NCBI GenBank assembly: GCA_036257595.1
Contig: DATAFF010000063.1
Location: forward strand, 1-27,318
DNA from: DATAFF01 sp036257595
Lineage (GTDB): Bacteria > Pseudomonadota > Alphaproteobacteria > Rhizobiales > Aestuariivirgaceae
DNA length: 27,318 nucleotides
Direction of reading: 5' to 3'
Both the position numbers and the translations under genes were made by a program. This document shows, one piece after another, positions 23,122 to 27,318 of the stretch. Numbering within the stretch: the first letter of the stretch is position 1; the number at the start of each line of letters is the position of its first letter. The notes below the pieces were generated by a model. It searched no databases. It saw nothing but the letters and a program-made list of their open reading frames with translations, and had not been told where the DNA came from.

Positions 23122-23735
23122 TGTCCAGGCTGATCATGGCCGCCATGCTGGCGGCATTCATGTGTCTCGTCGCCATTGCCGGCCAGGCCGCGGCGGCGGG
23201 TGGATACAAGGCCTATGCCGATGCACTGGTCGCCAAGCCGCCGGACGGAGTGAAATTCCGGCCCGATCTCGAGGCCTATCTCGACGGGCTCGCCTCCAGC
23301 ACCCGGCGCGGCGCCGGCTATAAGCGGCTTGCCGCCAATGAGCTGCTGAAGCGGGCGGCGCGGGCCCAGGCGCTCGACATGGCGCTCGGCCAATATGTCG
23401 GCCATGATTCGCGCAACGGCTATCGCTTCAGCCAGCGTTTCGCCGCCTACGCCGATCCGGCAGCGGTCGGCTATCATGGCGAGAATGCCGCCCGCGACCG
23501 GCGGCGGGGCAGCGTCGACGAGGCGCGGGCGCGCCGGCTGTTCGGGCAGTGGCTCGACTCGAGCGGGCACCGCCGCAACCTGCTGAACCCGGCCTATGGC
23601 TATATCGCGACCGGAGCGGTGCAGGTCGGCGGCGCACTCTATGCGGTGCAGATCTTCTGGCAATATGAGGCGCCGCCGGCGACCGCCGCCTCGAGCGACA
23701 GCACCAGCAGCACGGGAGCAGCCCAGTTCTACTGA
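23121..23735 (+). CDS. Secreted CAP-domain protein (YkwD/SCP-like), 204 aa
   Basis: A signal peptide is clear: SR at the start, a hydrophobic core LIMAAMLAAFMCLVAIAG, and a likely cut near AAAAG. The mature part matches the bacterial CAP (SCP/PR-1/YkwD) domain: LAANELLKRAARAQALDMA, GHDSRNG, the GYHGENAA motif, and LFGQWLDSSGHRRNLLNPAYGYIATGAVQ. Its role outside the cytoplasm is unknown; family members bind lipids or act in envelope and stress functions. The tail is Ser/Thr-rich. ATG 23121 has AGGGGA about 8 nt upstream. Its stop region overlaps the uppP 3' end by 7 bp. Confidence 0.88.
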   Translation: MSRLIMAAMLAAFMCLVAIAGQAAAAGGYKAYADALVAKPPDGVKFRPDLEAYLDGLASSTRRGAGYKRLAANELLKRAARAQALDMALGQYVGHDSRNGYRFSQRFAAYADPAAVGYHGENAARDRRRGSVDEARARRLFGQWLDSSGHRRNLLNPAYGYIATGAVQVGGALYAVQIFWQYEAPPATAASSDSTSSTGAAQFY

Positions 23736-24556
23736 CCCGAAACCTGGTGCGGCAGAGCGCCGCCATAGGCGAGGCCAAGCAGGACCGCCCCGAGCAGAAC
23801 GCGATAGATCACGAAGGGCAGGAAGCTATGGCGGCGGATGATCGCCATCAGAAAGGCGATTGCCGCGAGCGCGGTCAGAAAGGTCAGGCCGCCGGTGATC
23901 ACCGCATCGAGGCCGATCGGCTGACGCTTCTCGAGGGCATCGCCGATGATCAGCACGCCGGCGGCGGCGGTTGCCGGGATCGACAGGAGGAAGGAGAAGC
24001 GCGCCGCGTCGGAGCGATCGAAGCCGAGCGCCCGGCCGGCCGTCATGGTGATGCCGGAGCGGCTGGTGCCGGGCACGAGGGCGAGCGCCTGCGCGGCGCC
24101 GATGGCCATTGCCGATTTGAGGTCGATGTCGTCGATGGTCCGGCGGAACCGCCCGAAGCTGTCGGCAAGATAGAGCAGCACGCCGAATATGATGGCGTTC
24201 CACGCCACCAGCACCGGGCTGCGCATGGCATCGGAGAGGCCGGTGAGCTTGAGCAGCGCCCCGAAGATGACGATGGGCACCGTGCCGGCACCGATATAGA
24301 GGGCCATGCGGCCCTCGGGCGTCAGCCGGCCGGTCACCAGCACCAGGAGGCCGCGCAGCAAGGCAACGACGTCGCGCCAGAAATAGACGAGGACCGCGAG
24401 CAGCGAGCCCATATGGGTCATCACATCGACCACCACGCCCTGGTCCTCCCAGCCGGTCAGGGCGGGAACCAGAATCAGATGCCCGGACGAGGAGATCGGA
24501 AGGAACTCGGTGATGCCCTGGATCAGGGCGAGTACGATGATCTGCTCGATCGACAT
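23729..24556 (-). CDS. uppP: Undecaprenyl-diphosphatase UppP (BacA), 275 aa
   Basis: Recycles the lipid carrier undecaprenyl pyrophosphate to the monophosphate for cell-wall synthesis and gives bacitracin tolerance. An integral membrane protein with about eight spans. The catalytic motifs are EFLPISSSGHL (Glu 17, His 26) and VPGTSRSGIT (161-170, Arg 166). The length is normal. It is convergent with the CAP gene and divergent from the GST gene, with a palindrome in the upstream spacer. Confidence 0.96.
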   Translation of the reverse strand: MSIEQIIVLALIQGITEFLPISSSGHLILVPALTGWEDQGVVVDVMTHMGSLLAVLVYFWRDVVALLRGLLVLVTGRLTPEGRMALYIGAGTVPIVIFGALLKLTGLSDAMRSPVLVAWNAIIFGVLLYLADSFGRFRRTIDDIDLKSAMAIGAAQALALVPGTSRSGITMTAGRALGFDRSDAARFSFLLSIPATAAAGVLIIGDALEKRQPIGLDAVITGGLTFLTALAAIAFLMAIIRRHSFLPFVIYRVLLGAVLLGLAYGGALPHQVSGQ

Positions 24557-24617
24557 GCAAGGTCCCCGATGGCCCGCCCCTGGATGCAGTCCCCTTGGCG
24601 AGGCCGATTCGAGGCTC

Positions 24618-24648
24618 TAGAGCATGATGCTGACAGCACCATGCTCTA
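24618..24648. repeat. Palindrome TAGAGCATG...CATGCTCTA between uppP and GST
   Basis: The arms AGAGCATGATGCT (24619-24631) and AGCACCATGCTCT (24635-24647) pair with one mismatch around a 3-nt loop, with an extra T-A pair outside. The ends GAGCATGAT...ATGCTC resemble a short palindromic intergenic element that I recall as common in Hyphomicrobiales genomes. Here the middle is cut down to almost nothing, so it may be a short form. It lies 20 bp before the GST start, so a role in regulation is also possible. Confidence 0.75.
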
Positions 24649-24667
24649 TACTCCCAGGGCTTGAACC

Positions 24668-25354
24668 ATGGCCAGACTGTTTCACTTTCCCCTCGACCCC
24701 TTTTGCCGGCGCATCCGGCTGTCGCTCGGCGAATATGGCCGGGAAGCCGCGCTCGTCGAGGAGCGCCCCTGGGAGGGTCGGCCGGAGTTTCTCGACCGCA
24801 ATCCGGCAGGGTTCCTGCCGATTTTCGAGGACGATGACGGAACGTCAGCGGTCGGCATCGAGGCGGTCGGGGAATATCTCGACGAGACACGCCGGGCCCA
24901 TCTGCGCTCGCTTTACGGGTCGACCCCGGCGGAACGGGCCGAGACGCGGCGGCTCGTCGCCTGGTTCGACCAGAAGTTCCATGGCGAGGTCTCGGCTCCG
25001 CTGATTGCCGAGAAGGTGGTGCGGCGCCATTTGCCGCGCGAGGCGGGCGGCGGCCCGCCCGATATGGCACCGGTGCGCCGCGCGCTGGCGGCGATCCGGG
25101 CCCATCTCAACTATATCGGTTTCCTGGCCGACAGCCGGAACTGGCTCGCCGGGGGTGAGCTGAGCGCTGCGGATCTCGCGGCGGCAGCGCATCTCTCGGC
25201 GGTCGACTATCTCGGCGATGTGCCCTGGGAGGAGAATGCCGACGCCAAGGCATGGTACCAGCGGATCAAATCGCGGCCCGCCTTCAGGCCGCTGCTCGCC
25301 GATCAGATCCGGGGCGTCTCGCCCCCGCCCGCCTATGCCGATCTCGACTTCTGA
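24668..25354 (+). CDS. Glutathione S-transferase family protein, 228 aa
   Basis: The N-terminal thioredoxin-like domain is visible as LFHFPLDPFCRRIRLSLGEYG, with FLDRNPAGFLPIFEDDDG giving the cis-Pro region and VGIEAVGEYLDE at its end. An all-helical C-terminal domain follows (SAADLAAAAHLSAVDYLG). The DPFCRRIR stretch puts a Cys where omega- and beta-like GSTs have the catalytic residue, so thiol-transfer chemistry is possible. The substrate is unknown. The queG start overlaps its 3' end by 20 bp, giving one operon with queG and the SDR gene. Confidence 0.88.
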   Translation: MARLFHFPLDPFCRRIRLSLGEYGREAALVEERPWEGRPEFLDRNPAGFLPIFEDDDGTSAVGIEAVGEYLDETRRAHLRSLYGSTPAERAETRRLVAWFDQKFHGEVSAPLIAEKVVRRHLPREAGGGPPDMAPVRRALAAIRAHLNYIGFLADSRNWLAGGELSAADLAAAAHLSAVDYLGDVPWEENADAKAWYQRIKSRPAFRPLLADQIRGVSPPPAYADLDF

Positions 25355-26492
25355 CAGCACCGCTTCGGCGGCCGGGCACCTCCCGCTCGAATCGCGGATC
25401 AAGGCGGAGGCACGAGCGCTTGGGCTCGCCGCGGCCGGCATTGCCCGTCTCGACGATGATCCGGAGACGGCGCGGCGCTTCGACGGCTTCATTGCCGCCG
25501 ATCTCCACGGCGACATGGACTGGCTTAGCCGCACGGCGGCCCGTCGGCGCTCGGCGCGCGCGTTGTGGCCGGAGGCCGAGAGCGCCATCATGGTGGGGCT
25601 GAACTACCGACCGGAGGTCGACCCGATGGAGCGGCTCGACCATGCGGAGTGCGGCGTCATCTCGGTCTATGCGCTCGGCCGCGACTACCACGACGTGCTC
25701 AAGAGCAAGCTCAGGCAGCTGGCGGGCTGGCTGGCGCGCACCACCTCCTCGGAGGTCAAGATCTTCGTCGACACCGCGCCGTTGATGGAAAAGCCGCTCG
25801 CCGCCAAGGCCGGCATCGGCTGGCAGGGCAAGCACACCAATCTGGTCAGCCGCGAGCTTGGCTCGTGGACCTTTCTCGGGGCGGTGCTGACCACGCTCGT
25901 GCTCGAGCCTGATCCGCCCCATGAAGATCGCTGCGGCCGCTGCCGCGCCTGTCTCGACATCTGTCCGACGGCGGCGTTCCCCGCGCCCTATCGGCTCGAT
26001 CCGCGGCGCTGCATCTCCTATCTCACCATCGAGCACAAGGGGCATATCGACCGCCAATTCCGTAAGGCGATGGGCAATCGGATCTATGGCTGCGACGACT
26101 GTCTGGCGGTGTGCCCGTGGAACAAATTCGCATGCGTCGCCGCCGAGGCCAGGATAAAGGCGCGCGACGATCTCGTGTCGCCACGGCTCGAGCAGCTGGC
26201 GGCGCTCGATGATGCGGCATTTCGCGCGCTGTTCGCCGGCTCGCCGGTGAAGCGGACGGGGCGCGACCGCTTCGTGCGCAACGTGCTGATCGCCATCGGC
26301 AATTCCAACGAGCCGCGGCTCGCTGGAACCGCCGCGCAGTTGCTCGATGACCGCTCGCCCCTGGTGCGGGCGATGGCGGTGTGGGCGTTGTCGCAGCTCT
26401 GCACGCGGGAAAGCTTCGCTGAGCTGGCGGCCGTTCACCTGTCGCAGGAATCCGACCCGGCGGTGCGGGAGGAGTGGAGGGCGGCGCAGTGA
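25335..26492 (+). CDS. queG: Epoxyqueuosine reductase QueG, 385 aa
   Basis: The last step of queuosine synthesis in tRNA: reduces epoxyqueuosine, using cobalamin and two [4Fe-4S] clusters. The clusters are bound by CGRCRACLDICP (Cys 200, 203, 206, 210) and CDDCLAVCPWN (Cys 253, 256, 260). The cobalamin-binding half has WLSRTAARRRS, the conserved FVDTAPLMEKPLAAKAGIGWQGKHTN, and the C-terminus carries HEAT-like helices. ATG 25335 lies inside the GST gene and gives the expected length. The stop TGA overlaps the next gene's GTG start, so translation is coupled. Confidence 0.95.
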   Translation: MPISTSDSTASAAGHLPLESRIKAEARALGLAAAGIARLDDDPETARRFDGFIAADLHGDMDWLSRTAARRRSARALWPEAESAIMVGLNYRPEVDPMERLDHAECGVISVYALGRDYHDVLKSKLRQLAGWLARTTSSEVKIFVDTAPLMEKPLAAKAGIGWQGKHTNLVSRELGSWTFLGAVLTTLVLEPDPPHEDRCGRCRACLDICPTAAFPAPYRLDPRRCISYLTIEHKGHIDRQFRKAMGNRIYGCDDCLAVCPWNKFACVAAEARIKARDDLVSPRLEQLAALDDAAFRALFAGSPVKRTGRDRFVRNVLIAIGNSNEPRLAGTAAQLLDDRSPLVRAMAVWALSQLCTRESFAELAAVHLSQESDPAVREEWRAAQ

Positions 26493-27318
26493 GGCTCTTC
26501 AACTTCGGCCATGGCTATGTCGCAACCGCGCTGGCCGGGGCGCTCGCGCCCTCAGGCTTCGCGATCGCGGGGACGCGCCGCAGCGCGGCTGAGATCGCTG
26601 CCTTGGCGGGGCAGGGCCATGATGCCTACCGCTTCGACGGGACTGAGCCCGTCGCGGCAGAGGCGCTGGCCGGGGTCACCCATATTCTGCTGTCGATCCC
26701 GCCCGACGACGAGGGCGATCCGGTTCTGCGCCATCATCGCGCGCTGCTCGGGGCGCGGGCCGATCAGCTCCGCTGGGTCGGCTATCTGTCGACCACCGGG
26801 GTCTATGGCGACCGCGCCGGCGGCTTCGTCGACGAGACCTCGCCGCTCCGGCCGGTCACGGCGCGCGGGCGCCGGCGGGTCGAGGCGGAAGCGGCATGGC
26901 TGGCAATGGCGCAAGATTTCGGCTTGCCGGTCCATGTCTTCCGGCTGGCGGGGATCTATGGGCCGGGGCGCAATCAGCTCGACGCGGTCCGCGACGGCAC
27001 GGCGCGGCGCATCGTCAAGCCGGGACAGGTGTTCTCGCGCATCCATGTCGACGACATTGTCGGCATTCTTGGAGCCTCCATGGCGCGGCCGCGGCCGGGA
27101 GTGGTCTACAATGTCTGCGATGACGAGGCGGCACCGCCGCAGGACGTGGTGGCCTATGCGGCGCGGCTGCTCGGACGCGACCCGCCGCCGGATATCCCCT
27201 TCGAGGCGGCGGCGATGACGCCGATGGCCCAGAGCTTCTTTGCCGAATCGAAGCGGGTGTCGAACCGGCTGGTCAAGGACGAGCTCGGCTATCGCTTCCG
27301 CTATCCGACCTATCGGGA
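26489..27318 (+). CDS. SDR-family NAD(P)-dependent epimerase/dehydratase-like protein (partial)
   Basis: Runs off the right edge; 276 codons are visible. It begins with GTG overlapping the queG stop (GTGA), with GGAGGG about 7 nt upstream. The cofactor-binding loop is LFNFGHGYVATALAGAL, and an atypical extended SDR pattern follows: VTHILLSIPP, then WVGYLSTTGVYGDRAGGFVDETSPL, then HVFRLAGIYGPGRN and VFSRIHVDDIVGIL. The usual YxxxK active site is not obvious in the expected place, which fits the atypical YeeZ-like SDRs. The substrate is unknown. It completes a GST-queG-SDR operon. Confidence 0.85.
   Translation, partial: MRLFNFGHGYVATALAGALAPSGFAIAGTRRSAAEIAALAGQGHDAYRFDGTEPVAAEALAGVTHILLSIPPDDEGDPVLRHHRALLGARADQLRWVGYLSTTGVYGDRAGGFVDETSPLRPVTARGRRRVEAEAAWLAMAQDFGLPVHVFRLAGIYGPGRNQLDAVRDGTARRIVKPGQVFSRIHVDDIVGILGASMARPRPGVVYNVCDDEAAPPQDVVAYAARLLGRDPPPDIPFEAAAMTPMAQSFFAESKRVSNRLVKDELGYRFRYPTYR

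Overview
The window is GC-rich chromosomal DNA from an alphaproteobacterium, most likely a member of the Hyphomicrobiales (Rhizobiales). This rests on a RegB/RegA plus SenC redox cluster, an MmcB-type repair protein, an MbfA membrane ferritin preceded by an Irr-box-like palindrome, an nth gene next to a DUF2244 gene, and an intracellular PHB depolymerase. There is no sign of phage, plasmid, CRISPR or insertion-sequence genes. Most of the DNA is densely packed housekeeping and metabolic genes.

Layout. Positions 1-360 hold a tRNA-Arg(CCG) on the minus strand and little else. Positions 437-1800 are an accessory pocket: a helical hypothetical protein, a 17-bp repeat in three copies, and three tiny membrane-protein genes (51, 51 and 40 aa) that are recognisably related to each other. 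Then come an SRPBCC protein, a GNAT acetyltransferase, an acyltransferase-3 membrane protein, and polA, whose proofreading active site looks destroyed. Positions 6979-9090 (minus) are a glk-pfkB sugar-kinase pair. Positions 9216-10921 encode a two-gene ABC-2 exporter. Then mmcB, then regB-regA (minus) divergent from senC, then phaZ. lepA (minus) and mbfA (plus) are divergent. After a ribokinase-family adenosine-kinase-like gene (minus) come a CysZ/EI24-like membrane protein, nth (minus), a DUF2244 protein, dapB-gpmA (minus, start and stop overlapping), a secreted CAP-domain protein, uppP (minus), and a GST-queG-SDR operon that runs off the right edge.

The most unusual non-coding feature is a family of five intergenic hairpins (near 6896, 10931, 15459, 18433 and 20964). 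Each is built from 7-bp units carrying TAG in constant phase (TAGGCAG, TAGGCAT, TAGCGAA, TAGTGAG) and arranged as inverted repeats. Because 7 is one more than a multiple of 3, three units in a row place TAG in all three reading frames. Several neighbouring genes take their stop codon from the element. The two observations most worth following up are this hairpin family and the trio of micro-membrane proteins.

The genes cover DNA replication and repair (polA, mmcB, nth), translation and tRNA modification (lepA, queG, tRNA-Arg), central carbon and storage metabolism (glk, pfkB, gpmA, phaZ), cell envelope (dapB, uppP), redox and cytochrome oxidase control (regBA, senC) and iron handling (mbfA). 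Functions are inferred from motifs visible in the translations. No database search was run.
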